Assembly: GCA_016720925.1 (NCBI GenBank) | Contig: JADKJR010000019.1 | Coordinates: 80,974 to 144,973 of the forward strand | Origin: Betaproteobacteria bacterium | Lineage (GTDB): Bacteria > Pseudomonadota > Gammaproteobacteria > Burkholderiales > Usitatibacteraceae | Reading direction: 5' to 3' | Length of the DNA: 64,000 bases | Notes under the pieces: generated by a model | Database searches by the model: none | Told to the model about the DNA's origin: nothing | The model's input: the letters and a program-made list of their open reading frames with translations, nothing else | In this document: positions 9,857 to 19,444 of the stretch, one piece after another | Position numbering within the stretch: the first letter of the stretch is position 1 | Layout: the number at the start of each line of letters is the position of its first letter | Made by a program: the position numbers and the translations under genes

Positions 9857-11483
9857 ATGAACGCCCGATATTTCCTCGCCGCGACCCTAATAGCGATGGC
9901 TGCCCTCGCTGCGCCATTTGTCCATGCTGCCGGACAATCGAGCACCAATTACTTGATCGCCAAAGACAGCGTCAATTCCGGCATCGCCAACACCAGTTCG
10001 GCGAACTACACCTTGAACTCGACGGTCGGCGAAGCGGTGTCCTCGACGCAAACCAATAGCGCGAATTACCGTATCGATGCCGGATTCCGCGCGCAGGCAG
10101 TGGTGAACGGGCCGGTGATGACTTTGTCGCCGCCAACGCTGAACCTGGGCAGCAATCCGGTTGGCGTGGCGACCGCTTCAATGAACTTGACGGTCGGCAA
10201 TCAGGGAACGTCGACACTCACGCTTTCCGCACTCTCCCTCACAGGAACGAATCCTGCCGATTTCGCGCGAACAGGCTCCTGCACGCCCACGAGCACCCTG
10301 CTGCCGGCCGCGACATGCACGATTACGATCACATTTACGCCGGGCGGCGTCGGCGCGCGTAGCGCCACCTCACCGTCACCGGCAATGACACCATCAATCC
10401 GACACGTAGTTCGAGCCTCATCGGGACCGGGCTTTCCAGTAATCCATCAATCAATCTCACCGTGAGCGGCGCGGGCACGGTCGCGTCCGCTCCGGCCGGC
10501 ATTGCCTGTCCCGGCACATGCAGCGCGAGTTTCACGCCGGGCAGCGCGGTCGTGCTGACGGCAAGCCCTGCCGTGGGTTCGATATTGCAATCCTTCACCG
10601 GTTGCGATGCAACCACCGGACTCAGCTGTACCCTCTCGCCACTCAATGCCTCGCGCAATGTGACCGCCATTTTTGTCACAAGCGCGGCAACAGTGCCTGG
10701 CGCGCCAATCATTGACACCGCGATTCCCGGCAATGCCCAGGCGACCATTAATTTCACGCCGCCCGCATCGAATGGCGGCAGTCCCATCCTCGGCTACACC
10801 GCCAACTGCGCTGTCGGCCCATTCAGCGCGAATGGCAATGCATCGCCGATCACCGTGACCGGGCTCACGAATAACACAAGCTACAGCTGCAGCGTGATTG
10901 CCATCAACGGTGCCGGTGCCGGACCGCCATCGGCGAATGTGAGCGTGACACCGGTTGTTTCGGCGCTGACATTGCAGCAGGTTTTTCGCGCAAGACACAC
11001 GGCAGTCCGACGCCCTACGACATCGTCATCGACCCGATGGGCGGCATGACGGGCTTCGTTACCGTGGAGCCGCGCGCCATCGGCGCCGGTCACATTATTG
11101 TCTTCGAGTTCAACGCAACAATCACCAATCCGGGTGGCGTCAGTGTGGTCGATGCCAATGCCAACGACATTGGTTTGGCCAGCTCAACGGCTTCGGGCAC
11201 AAGTGTTGTTGTCACGTTGACCGGCGTGCCGGACAACAAGCGGGTCATGGTCAGCCTGTTCGGCGTCAACGGCAATGCCAGCGCCAGTCGCGCGATTGGC
11301 TTCCTGGTCGGCGATGTGTCCGGCTCACGCACGGTCAACGCCGTGGACATCAGCGCGGTAAAAGCGCGCGCCAATCCGGTGGTCGGCGCGGGCAACTTCC
11401 AGCATGACATCAATGCAAACGGCGCGATCAATCAAGTTGACGTTTCCACCGTCAAGGCCAGATCGGGGCTGGTGCTTCCCTAG
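9857..11483 (+). CDS. Exported choice-of-anchor D / FN3 / dockerin-like protein, frameshifted twice
   Basis: ATG 9857 opens a signal peptide (LIAMAALAAPFVHA). The regions in order are: an N-terminal SSTNYLIAKDSVNSG region, an ASPM/choice-of-anchor D Ig-like domain (LSPPTLNLGSNPVG), an InlB-repeat-like domain (ASFTPGSAVVLTASP), a fibronectin III domain (ATINFTPPASNGGSPILGY), and the SRKxHG dockerin-like module (SRKTHGSPTPYD to VKARSGLVLP). Two frameshifts split it: a missing C in the ACC run near 10377-10379 and a missing T in the T-run at 10982-10986, right at the SRKTHG start. Repairing both gives about 540 residues. It follows the S74 gene by 27 bases and may be co-transcribed. I infer a surface role. 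Confidence 0.72.
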
Positions 11484-11710
11484 CAGGAGTGGCTAAATTG
11501 GTTTTTGTTCGCATTGCAATGGCAACAGCACCATCAAATTAAAAGGGCACCTTCACGCAGTGTGAGATCGGATCAACCGATTTGCACAGGACACGAAAAG
11601 AGACAAGGAAGTGCGATTTCGCCCGTGGCGCCTGGCTGTCCAGCTTTTCGACTTTGTAAAACATTGACAGTATCGTTACTGCCCCACCGAGGCCAAAACC
11701 CTGGGCCGCC

Positions 11711-12805
11711 CTAACCTTCCTTCTGGCCTTTAGCCAAGCCAGGACGTGCAATCCACAATTGCACCAGTGTCAGACCGACTGCCAGCACCGGTGGCCCGAT
11801 GAACACGCCGATGAAACCGAAGGCGATCACACCGCCGAATACACCGAGCACGATCAGCAGGAGCGGCAGATTGCTGGAGCGGCTGATGAGATAGGGCTTC
11901 ACGACATTGTCGATGGTACTGATGAACAGTAGCCCCCAGAGAAACATGAAAATTGCCCAGCCGGTCTCGCCGTGGAATACCAGCCAAATTGTCGCGCCAC
12001 CCCATATCAACGGCGGGCCAACCGGCACCAGTGAAAGGAAGAACGTGCCCACGCCCAACAGCAGCGCAGCCGGCACGCCGGCTATCATGAAACCGGCCAC
12101 GGCCACCAGCGCCTGCGCGAGCGCGGTGCCAAAAACGCCGTGCACGACGCCGGTGACGGTATGCTGGATGGTAAACAGCAGGTTGGTCGCGAGTTCACCC
12201 GCGAGCCGATCGAGCGCTTTCCGGATCGATGCCATCAGCAAATCACCATCGCGATAGAAGAAGAACCCGATGAAGGTCGCCACCACCATCTGCAACAATC
12301 CCTGACCCACGGCTTTGCTGGTGGCGATGAGGAAATTGCGCGCCGGCTCGATCAAGCCCTTGGACTGCGCGGCCAGGCTGTCGCCGGACGACGCGAGGTC
12401 CCGCCAATACTGCGCCGTGAATTCACCGACCAGCGGAATCCGCGCCAACCAGTCCGGCGGCGCCACCGGTCCGCCTTCGAGTGTGGACTTGATGGTATCC
12501 GCCAGCGCGGTGATGTTGTCGGAAAGACTCATCGCCAGCAGCAGCGAAGGGCCGATCACCAGCACCACCAGAATCAGGCTCATCACCAGTGCGGCCAGTG
12601 TCGAATTCCCCCACAGCAATTTGCGCAGCCTGGCATACAACGGCCAGCTTGCCGAACACACCACCGCCGCGAAAAGGATGGCCGGTATGAACGGATTGAG
12701 AACCAGGTAACAGCCGACGATGACGATGACGACCGCGGCGAGCTGGGCATATTGGTGCATCCGCTGCACCATCGTCTTTTGCGTGCGGGGCGTCGATTCG
12801 CTCAT
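11711..12805 (-). CDS. AI-2E family transporter (PerM/YdiK-like permease)
   Basis: 364 residues with about eight membrane segments. A pair lies near the N-terminus (LAAVVIVIVGCYLVLNPFIPAILFAAVV), there is a soluble region in the middle, and a C-terminal cluster has the family-typical VPVGPPLIWGGATIWLV and IDNVVKPYLIS motifs. Members of the UPF0118/AI-2E family are proton- or sodium-coupled exporters, or of unknown substrate, and only some have been linked to autoinducer-2. It has its own upstream region and no close operon partner, so the substrate stays open. Confidence 0.88.
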   Translation of the reverse strand: MSESTPRTQKTMVQRMHQYAQLAAVVIVIVGCYLVLNPFIPAILFAAVVCSASWPLYARLRKLLWGNSTLAALVMSLILVVLVIGPSLLLAMSLSDNITALADTIKSTLEGGPVAPPDWLARIPLVGEFTAQYWRDLASSGDSLAAQSKGLIEPARNFLIATSKAVGQGLLQMVVATFIGFFFYRDGDLLMASIRKALDRLAGELATNLLFTIQHTVTGVVHGVFGTALAQALVAVAGFMIAGVPAALLLGVGTFFLSLVPVGPPLIWGGATIWLVFHGETGWAIFMFLWGLLFISTIDNVVKPYLISRSSNLPLLLIVLGVFGGVIAFGFIGVFIGPPVLAVGLTLVQLWIARPGLAKGQKEG

Positions 12806-12981
12806 GATGGAAAAGATAGCGGCATCAGGCGCGACAGGCTTGTGGGTTTCCTCAAATTCATTTTGACCATGGCTCTCAATCGATCAGTAACTGTTGGCAC
12901 GGATGTCGTTCCTTGCTCATTGCATCTTACGGCGACTGCTTGCGAAATTCAGGTTTGCTCGTCCATTTTCCTGCGCACATT

Positions 12982-13047
12982 AAACTCAAGCACTGGCGCG
13001 GCACTTCAAGCTTTTTCGACCTGTGTGCCGCGTGGATGCTAGGGTTT
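12982..13047 (+). repeat. R1 repeat copy 2
   Basis: 66 bp from AAACTCAAGCACTGGCGCGG to GGATGCTAGGGTTT. It sits between the AI-2E permease start and the P-type ATPase stop, 20 bp from the latter. Inner bases are diverged but both outer arms are intact. Confidence 0.8.
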
Positions 13048-13066
13048 GGCAAACTGGCGAACATTA

Positions 13067-15736
13067 TCATCCGCGCTTCCGGTTGCTCCACGCCTTCTCA
13101 ATCTCCGCCACTGCAAACGCCATCCCCGCCGCGCCCAGACACACCATCAACTCGATGGCGCTCAATGGCTGCGTCTTGAAAACCGGATTGAGCCACGGCA
13201 CGTAGATGATCAGCAGTTGCAAAATAAAGGTGAGCACGACCGCGCCCAGCAGCGGCAGGTTCGACAGCAGGCCAATGCGAAACAGCGATTCACTTTCCGA
13301 GCGAATCGCCATCACGTAGGCCACCTGCGATAACGTCAGCGTGGTGAATACCATGGTCTGCCAATGGGTGTCGCCGATGTAAATGGACCCGGCCTGCAAC
13401 AACAGGCATAGGCCGGCAATCAGCAGACCCATGCCAAAGATGTGCGGCAACATGCCGGCAAACAGGCTTTCCTGTGGCGGCCGCGGTGGCCGCTGCATGA
13501 TGCCGCGCTCGGCCGGCTCCGCCGCCAGCGCCAGACCCGGAAGGCCATCAGTCACCAGGTTCACCCAGAGGATATGTATCGGCAAAAGTGGAATCGGCAA
13601 GCCCAGGAACGGCGCCAGGAAAATGATCCAGATTTCGCTTGAATTGCCGGTCAAGGCATAGCGAACGAACTTGCGGATATTGTCGTAGATGCGGCGGCCT
13701 TCGCGCACCGCAACAACGATGGTGGCGAAGTTGTCGTCCAGCAGCACCAGGCTCGATGCCTCGCGCGCGACGTCGGTGCCGCTACGCCCCATCGCCACGC
13801 CAATGTCGGCGTGCTTCAGCGCGGGTGCGTCATTGACGCCATCGCCGGTCATGGCGACAAATTCTCCCTGTGCCTGCAGGGCCGCGACGATGCGAATTTT
13901 CTGCGCCGGATCGACGCGCGCATAAACGCGTATTTCATCGACGCGCTGGCGGAACGCATCATCATCCATGGCCGCGAGTTCAGCGCCAGTGACAACGCCG
14001 CTGTGATGCGCATCGACAATTCCCAGGCGCTTCGCAATCGCGAGCGCGGTAGCCGGATGATCGCCGGTAATCATCACCGGCGTGATGCCGGCCGACAGGC
14101 AATCTCGCACGGCAGCCATGGCCTCATCGCGCGGTGGGTCGATCAAACCAATCAGGCCCAGGAAGCTCATTTCGGTCGAGAGTACCTGCTGCTCATCGGC
14201 GCCGGGCAAACTTTCCAGGCTGCCCCGCGCGAACGCCAACACCCGCAGACCCTGTGCGGCCATCGCACCCGCCGCATCAAGAATGGCGGCGTGCTGCAAC
14301 GGTCCCTCCCCGCCTTCAACGTCAGCATGCCATTGGGACTTGCAGTGCGGGATCACCGATTCCGGCGCGCCCTTGGTGTACGCAACATAACCATGATCGA
14401 TCTGGTTAACGGTGGTCATGCGCTTGCTCTCGGCATCGAAGGATATTTCCTCAACCCGCCGATAGATCAATTCAAGCGCCGCCTTGTCGAGGCCCGATTC
14501 CAGCGCCGCCTGCGCCAGCGCCGTTTCCGTCGGGTCGCCGTGCCAATTCGTTTCGCCGCCGTCCGCGGACGCCCCCGTGTTGCGCCGGGCATCGTTGCAA
14601 AGGGCCGCTGCGCGCAGGGTTTCAATGAATAGCGTACTTCGGGATTCGGGCTCCGCATTGCTGACCTTCGACTTCGTGCCACTCAGGGCAATGGTCATTC
14701 CATCGACCTGCATCTGTTCCGCGCGCATCCGGTTCTGCGTCAACGTGCCGGTCTTGTCGGAACAGATGAACGTGACCGACCCGAGCGTTTCAACGGAAGG
14801 CAGACGGCGGATCAGCACATTCTGCGAGACCATTCGCCGCGCGCTAAGCGCGAGCAGCACCGTGACCACCGCCGGCAATGCCTCGGGTATCGCTGCCACC
14901 GCGAGACTAAGTGCCGTCAAAATCATCAGCACCGGCGGCTCGCCACGCAGCACGCCCACCAGGAACACCACGATACAAATGGCGATAACGGCCAGGGCAA
15001 GGCGCTTGCCCAGAATGGCGAGGCGCAATTGCAGCGGCGTGCTGCGATCGGAGTCCTGATCGAGAAAGCCCGCGACTTTCCCCAGCTCGGTGACCATGCC
15101 AGTGGCGACCACCAGTCCCGCGCCGCGCCCATGGGTCGCCGTTGTCCCCTTGAAGGCCATGTTGAGCCGATCACCCAGCGAGCTGGCTGCCGCCGTAAGT
15201 GGCAACGTGTGTTTTTCGACCGTGACCGATTCGCCAGTCAGCGCCGATTCATCGATCTTCAGTTTGGCGATATGGATAAGGCGCAAGTCGGCGGGAATCT
15301 GGTTGCCGGATTCCAGCAATACAATATCGCCTGGCACGAGTTCCGAGGCGGGTATGGATTTCGTTTGCCCGCCGCGCAGTACCGTGGCATGCGCCGTCGC
15401 GAGTTTCTTCAGCGCCGCCATCGCGCGATCCGCCTGCCAGCTTTGCGCAAAACCGATGGCCGTATTCAGCAGCACGATTGCCAGGATCACGAGCGTGTCG
15501 ACGATATCGCCGATGAACCCCGAGATCACCGCCGCCGCGATCAACACCAGTACCATGAAGTCCTTGAGCTGCTCGACGAGCAGTTCGATCAGGCCGCGGC
15601 TCGCCTTGCTTTCGATGACGTTAGGCCCGTGCTGCAAGGCGCGCCGGCTGACTTCGTCTTCGTGCAAGCCGTGTTCGGGGTTGACATCGTGGTGACGCAC
15701 CACGGTTTCAACATCATGCAGATGCCAGTCGTTCAT
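13067..15736 (-). CDS. Cation-transporting P-type ATPase, P2A (Ca2+-like)
   Basis: 889 residues from ATG 15736, which gives MNDWHLHDVETV; a longer frame runs to a TTG at 15799 but adds no domain. All P-type signatures are present: TGES (about 167-170), the phosphorylated aspartate in CSDKTGTLTQ (D327), and TGDGVNDAPALKHADIG. Membrane-helix residues match the SERCA calcium sites: VAAIPEALPAV in M4, NSSEIW in M5 and NLVTDGLPGLALA in M6. On family knowledge this is a P2A calcium (possibly manganese) efflux pump of the inner membrane. No regulator is adjacent. Ten membrane segments are predicted in the usual 2+2+6 layout. Confidence 0.9.
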   Translation of the reverse strand: MNDWHLHDVETVVRHHDVNPEHGLHEDEVSRRALQHGPNVIESKASRGLIELLVEQLKDFMVLVLIAAAVISGFIGDIVDTLVILAIVLLNTAIGFAQSWQADRAMAALKKLATAHATVLRGGQTKSIPASELVPGDIVLLESGNQIPADLRLIHIAKLKIDESALTGESVTVEKHTLPLTAAASSLGDRLNMAFKGTTATHGRGAGLVVATGMVTELGKVAGFLDQDSDRSTPLQLRLAILGKRLALAVIAICIVVFLVGVLRGEPPVLMILTALSLAVAAIPEALPAVVTVLLALSARRMVSQNVLIRRLPSVETLGSVTFICSDKTGTLTQNRMRAEQMQVDGMTIALSGTKSKVSNAEPESRSTLFIETLRAAALCNDARRNTGASADGGETNWHGDPTETALAQAALESGLDKAALELIYRRVEEISFDAESKRMTTVNQIDHGYVAYTKGAPESVIPHCKSQWHADVEGGEGPLQHAAILDAAGAMAAQGLRVLAFARGSLESLPGADEQQVLSTEMSFLGLIGLIDPPRDEAMAAVRDCLSAGITPVMITGDHPATALAIAKRLGIVDAHHSGVVTGAELAAMDDDAFRQRVDEIRVYARVDPAQKIRIVAALQAQGEFVAMTGDGVNDAPALKHADIGVAMGRSGTDVAREASSLVLLDDNFATIVVAVREGRRIYDNIRKFVRYALTGNSSEIWIIFLAPFLGLPIPLLPIHILWVNLVTDGLPGLALAAEPAERGIMQRPPRPPQESLFAGMLPHIFGMGLLIAGLCLLLQAGSIYIGDTHWQTMVFTTLTLSQVAYVMAIRSESESLFRIGLLSNLPLLGAVVLTFILQLLIIYVPWLNPVFKTQPLSAIELMVCLGAAGMAFAVAEIEKAWSNRKRG

Positions 15737-16166
15737 GATTTCAATTGATATGGTCGTTGACGATGGCTGGGGGTACGTGATGTGTGATCTGTCCGTCAAA
15801 TGTCAGGCGGCAAGCACACGGCGCGCGGCAAAACGGCTTGCGGGCCTGCGCGCGACTATGGATCGATTTTCGCGCCGCGCGGTCAACACGCCCTGCGCGC
15901 CGGGACGTTTTGTCGCAAATGATCGATCAATGGTACCCCGGAGCGAGCAATGTCTCTTTGCTTTGGCGCAAACGTCCAAACGTTACACCCCCCCTGCTTG
16001 GCGGGATTCTGGCGCGCGTAACCACTCAAGCGCCGGCCATGAAGCCATTGACGATGACGAACTCCCCTGCAATTGACTCAGCTACATCGACAATCAGCCG
16101 TGCGCGGATCGCGGCAGCAGGCAGAAATCAGAAGTAAACCGGGCTAACCTGGCTGAACCTTCTCGC
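15737..16166. other. Intergenic region, no gene seen
   Basis: About 430 bases upstream of the P-type ATPase and downstream of the methyltransferase. It must hold the ATPase promoter. I see no convincing small gene, no R1 copy and no clear terminator hairpin. Confidence 0.5.
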
Positions 16167-16988
16167 CTATTTTCCCGGCTTCACAAACCGCAGCGTCATC
16201 CGATCTGATTCGCCTATACCAAGATACTTCGCGCGATCCACTTCACCTTCGGTCAGTACCGGCGGCAAGGTCCAGACACCTTTCTTGTAGTCCTTGGTGT
16301 CCTTGGGGTTCGCGTTGACTTCGCTTTTGGCATCGAGCTTGAATCCCGCCATCAGCGCATGTTTGATCACGAAATCCTCGGTCATGTAGCCGGTCTCGAT
16401 AGCCTGTTTCAACTTTGAGCCGGGTTTGGCGCGATGCTCAACCACACCCAGCACGCCGCCTGGCTTCAGCGCATCGTAGAAACTCTTCATGAAGGCATCC
16501 ACGTTGTCGTCGTCCACCCAGTTGTGCACATTGCGAAATGTCAGCACGAAATCCGCGCCGCCCTCGGGACGAATATCCAGCGCCGCCGGCACACCCAACG
16601 GCACGATTTTCACCTTGTCGTAGATCGTGGGTTTGGTCGCGAGCTTGTCCTGAAAGTTCTTGAGGCCGCGAGTCGCTTGCGCCCCGATTACCGCCACATA
16701 GCGGCCATTGTCACGCAGGTAAGGCGCCAGCAGCTCCGTATACCAACCGCCGCCTGGAAAAATTTCCACGACGGTCGATTCCGGCTTCACGCCAAAGAAG
16801 GCCAGCGTTTCCACCGGATGTCGGTAGACATCGCGCGCGCGATTGACGTCGCTGCGGTGATCGCCCGCCATGATCTTGTCGAGCGAAGCGGATTCGGCGG
16901 CGATCGAGTCGAATGCATTGAACACAACCGCCAGCGTGCAGAGCATGATCGGCAGAGCATTTTTCAATGATGGTGTGCGAAGTGACAT
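16167..16988 (-). CDS. Exported class I SAM-dependent methyltransferase-like protein
   Basis: 273 residues. An N-terminal signal peptide (PIMLCTLAVVFNAFDSIAAES) is followed by a Rossmann methyltransferase fold with motif I as VVEIFPGGGWYTE (about 74-86) and a motif IV-like FVLTFRNVHNW. This is the COG4798-type predicted methyltransferase, a group that usually carries a signal peptide. Export of a SAM enzyme is odd because SAM is cytoplasmic, so the periplasmic role or a non-methyltransferase function is unresolved. It is a single gene with its own upstream region. Confidence 0.82.
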   Translation of the reverse strand: MSLRTPSLKNALPIMLCTLAVVFNAFDSIAAESASLDKIMAGDHRSDVNRARDVYRHPVETLAFFGVKPESTVVEIFPGGGWYTELLAPYLRDNGRYVAVIGAQATRGLKNFQDKLATKPTIYDKVKIVPLGVPAALDIRPEGGADFVLTFRNVHNWVDDDNVDAFMKSFYDALKPGGVLGVVEHRAKPGSKLKQAIETGYMTEDFVIKHALMAGFKLDAKSEVNANPKDTKDYKKGVWTLPPVLTEGEVDRAKYLGIGESDRMTLRFVKPGK

Positions 16989-17119
16989 GTCATACCTCGG
17001 TTGGAATGGTGATGGGTCGCCTGTGGTGGCGAAAACGCTAGTTTAATCGGGCCGACAAAAAAAGGAGGCCGATTTGGCGCACACGACGTGTACTGTTGCT
17101 TGGTGTTGCTCAAAATACC

Positions 17120-17185
17120 AAAGTCCAGCATTGGCGCGGTGTCTGGCGCCTTTATGGCCCGAACGGCGCGTGGATACTGGGGTTC
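17120..17185 (+). repeat. R1 repeat copy 3 (diverged)
   Basis: From AAAGTCCAGCATTGGCGCGG to GTGGATACTGGGGTTC, 66 bp, between the methyltransferase start and the GNAT stop. The arms differ from the consensus at several bases but the length and order of parts are kept. Confidence 0.72.
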
Positions 17186-17222
17186 GCCGGGGTTTTCGGC
17201 GGGCTCCGTTGAGTCACATGCA

Positions 17223-17675
17223 TCACGCCGACGGCTCGTCCATCGGGAAATCGTAACGGATGAAGCCGCGGTGCTCGGCCATCGTGTCGTACAGCTTGCG
17301 CGCGGTGGCGTTGTGCGCCTGGGTAAGCCAGTACATGCGCGTGGCGCGCCGCGTGCGCGCGCTGGCGGCGACGGCTTCGATCAGCGCCCGCGCGACGCCT
17401 TTCCCGCGCGAAGCGGGATTCACGTACAAGTCCTGCAGATAGCAGACGGTTTGCGTCCAGGTGCCGGTATGAAACAGATAGTGCGTGATGCCGACGAGGC
17501 GGCCATCCACCCATGCCCCAAACGCATGAATGCCATCATCGGCCAGTAGCCGGCGCCATGCGATCGCATATTCGGCATCGGAGGTTTCGGTCTGATAAAA
17601 AGCCTTGTAGCCGCGCGCCAGTATTAGCCACGCGCCGTGATCGGCTTCATCAAGATGGGCAATGCGGATTGTCAT
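17223..17675 (-). CDS. GNAT family N-acetyltransferase
   Basis: 150 residues, the usual length of a single GNAT domain. The acetyl-CoA pyrophosphate loop is visible as VNPASRGKGVARALIEAV (about 88-105), preceded by the beta4 strand VCYLQDLYV. The C-terminal part (YWLTQAHNATARKLYD) matches motif B of the family. Substrate is unknown. The gene stands alone and is followed by R1 copy 3. Confidence 0.87.
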   Translation of the reverse strand: MTIRIAHLDEADHGAWLILARGYKAFYQTETSDAEYAIAWRRLLADDGIHAFGAWVDGRLVGITHYLFHTGTWTQTVCYLQDLYVNPASRGKGVARALIEAVAASARTRRATRMYWLTQAHNATARKLYDTMAEHRGFIRYDFPMDEPSA

Positions 17676-17779
17676 ATGTTCGGGCGGCGGGATATTCCTG
17701 GGCCGGTTGCAAAGCCTTGGTCACATTCCTTGTTTTCGACCGCGCATGAATCGCATAAATCCTTCACTCGGCCTTTCCC

Positions 17780-18307
17780 TCAGCCCTTCACCAGCGCCGC
17801 ATTGATTTCCGCCAACAGGCCATCCAGCGCGTCTTCGCTGTAGCCTCGATGCACGCTGACCACCTTGCCATCCTTGCCGATGATCACCATGTGCGGAATA
17901 CCATTTACCCCATAGGCGCCAGCATGGACTTTTCGCGGATCGTTGGTGAGCGTGATGCTGAATGAACTCAATGCGCGCGCAACACGACGAAATGTGTCGC
18001 GCTCCTCGATATTGACGGCAACCACCTTCACACGTTCCTTGGCGCCTTGCTGAAGGCCCTCCAGCATGGCGAGTTCGGATCGGCACGGGCCGCACCAGGA
18101 CGCCCAGAATGTCACCACCATCACGCGCCCCGCGAACTGTGTGGTTTCAACCTCGTCTCCCGCACGGGTAATGCCGAGTGCTGCAGGTGGTGCGTCGCCA
18201 GGCAAGAGCTTTTTCTCATTGGCTTTGTCTGCCGCGGTCACGATCCCGGCGGCCAGAATCAAACATGCGAGTGCGATGGAAGCAATGGACACAACGATTT
18301 TGCGCAT
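17780..18307 (-). CDS. TlpA/ResA-like exported thioredoxin
   Basis: 175 residues. A signal peptide or membrane anchor (VSIASIALACLILAAGIVTAA) leads into a thioredoxin fold with the active site WCGPC (C72 and C75) and the cis-proline motif GIPHMVI. TlpA/ResA proteins reduce disulfides in the periplasm, commonly of apocytochrome c or copper-chaperone partners. The nearby nine-haem cytochrome (19.4 kb, opposite strand) would be a plausible client, but that link is only inference. Confidence 0.87.
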   Translation of the reverse strand: MRKIVVSIASIALACLILAAGIVTAADKANEKKLLPGDAPPAALGITRAGDEVETTQFAGRVMVVTFWASWCGPCRSELAMLEGLQQGAKERVKVVAVNIEERDTFRRVARALSSFSITLTNDPRKVHAGAYGVNGIPHMVIIGKDGKVVSVHRGYSEDALDGLLAEINAALVKG

Positions 18308-18395
18308 TCAGGTCACTCCTCAATGACTTCAGTTGCCATACACGTGCTAGCCCGGCTCGCGCGGGAGTCAACAACGACAGCATTTCCTTCTTCCG

Positions 18396-18971
18396 TCATT
18401 GCTTCAAGCAAGCCTCAGGCTTGGTTCGCTCAATCAAGGTATATCGGGTGGTGGCGCGGTTTACTTCTGTCAACGTAAAGGCGTCTTCAGTCTGCGCGGA
18501 TATCGGATTGATATCCGGCGGCCATGCGGCGCCGCTGTCATAGGCCCACACCATCGAATTACCGGCCACGGTCCATGCGCCGGTGACAGCCTGCTCATGC
18601 GCCGGAACATTCTCTCCCGGTTCGGCGAGAAACTTCCCATCCACCTCGAGCGTGACCTGATAGACCATGTTTCCGCGCGTGGCCGCCCAGACACCCGCAT
18701 ATCGGCAACGAGCGCGCAGCGGTGTTGCGGATGCCGCTGCTGTGCGATCCGCCGTCCAGGCGATACAGGCCGCATATTTCTCCACCACGGCCAATGGCGA
18801 TGTTGTCGCCTGCGTTGACGAAGCCTGATCGAGGCACGACCCGGTACGTTCGACCTGCTTCTGGAACAACAACTTGTACGCCAGCGTGAGCAGGATCAGC
18901 AGCGCGACAATCCAGGTGATGACAAGCAAGCCCCAGTTTGCCCGGGCCGTTGTGGAATTTTTTGCGGACAT
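18396..18971 (-). CDS. Membrane-anchored hypothetical protein
   Basis: 191 residues with one N-terminal membrane helix (WGLLVITWIVALLILLTLAYKLLF, about 14-37), then a soluble periplasmic part with four cysteines (SCLDQAS, KYAACIAW, ARCRYAG, EACLKQ at the very C-terminus). I do not recognise the family. It lies 88 bases upstream of the TlpA-like gene on the same strand, so they may be co-transcribed. Confidence 0.6.
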   Translation of the reverse strand: MSAKNSTTARANWGLLVITWIVALLILLTLAYKLLFQKQVERTGSCLDQASSTQATTSPLAVVEKYAACIAWTADRTAAASATPLRARCRYAGVWAATRGNMVYQVTLEVDGKFLAEPGENVPAHEQAVTGAWTVAGNSMVWAYDSGAAWPPDINPISAQTEDAFTLTEVNRATTRYTLIERTKPEACLKQ

Positions 18972-19097
18972 GCAATCGTTTTCCGAGTGAATTTTCGATT
19001 TAGCTGGTATTGGTGGGGCTTGGCGCGTACTGGCGTGCCTTGGCGAGTATTGACTTGCCTGTGTGAGTGTACCGGATAACGCCTGTTTTTAGACCTC

Positions 19098-19164
19098 AAT
19101 CTCCAGCACTGGAGCGGCCTCCAAGGGTTTTTTCGCCTGTAAGCATTGCCGGTGCTGGTGTTTT
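19098..19164 (+). repeat. R1 repeat copy 4 (diverged)
   Basis: From AATCTCCAGCACTGGAGCGG to GGTGCTGGTGTTTTT. The right arm is GCCGGTGCTGG, so this copy pairs better than most between its arms. It lies in the divergent region between the hypothetical membrane protein and the cytochrome gene. Confidence 0.7.
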
Positions 19165-19204
19165 TGATTAACTTTGGCGCGGCAAACTGCTTCGGCCAAC
19201 AAAA

Positions 19205-19273
19205 TTCACGGTTTGTATGATTTGAATCAAATTTGTGCCGTGCTATATCTTTACACATTATATAAACCGTGAA
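19205..19273 (+). promoter_or_regulatory. Putative FNR/CRP-like promoter region of the multihaem cytochrome gene
   Basis: A perfect 10-bp inverted repeat (TTCACGGTTT at 19205-19214, AAACCGTGAA at 19264-19273) encloses ATGATTTGAATCAA at 19217-19230. That sequence is a 9 of 10 match to the FNR/Anr box TTGAT-N4-ATCAA. AT-rich -10-like sequences (TATATC, TTATAT) follow at about 19244 and 19258. The cytochrome ATG is about 215 bases downstream behind AAGGAG. Oxygen-responsive control of a multihaem cytochrome fits, but is inferred from the motif only. Confidence 0.5.
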
Positions 19274-19444
19274 ACCATTTGCTCGACGATGTAGCCAAAC
19301 GATCCAAACAGATCAAACAACCGCGGGCTCAGGACACCCGCATCCGCGTGACAAATAGCTGAACGCCCCCTGCAAATCAGCAAAGACAAGACATGTTCCA
19401 CAGGCGCACAACTTACCAATTGCATTTATCAAGGAGTTTGTGCC

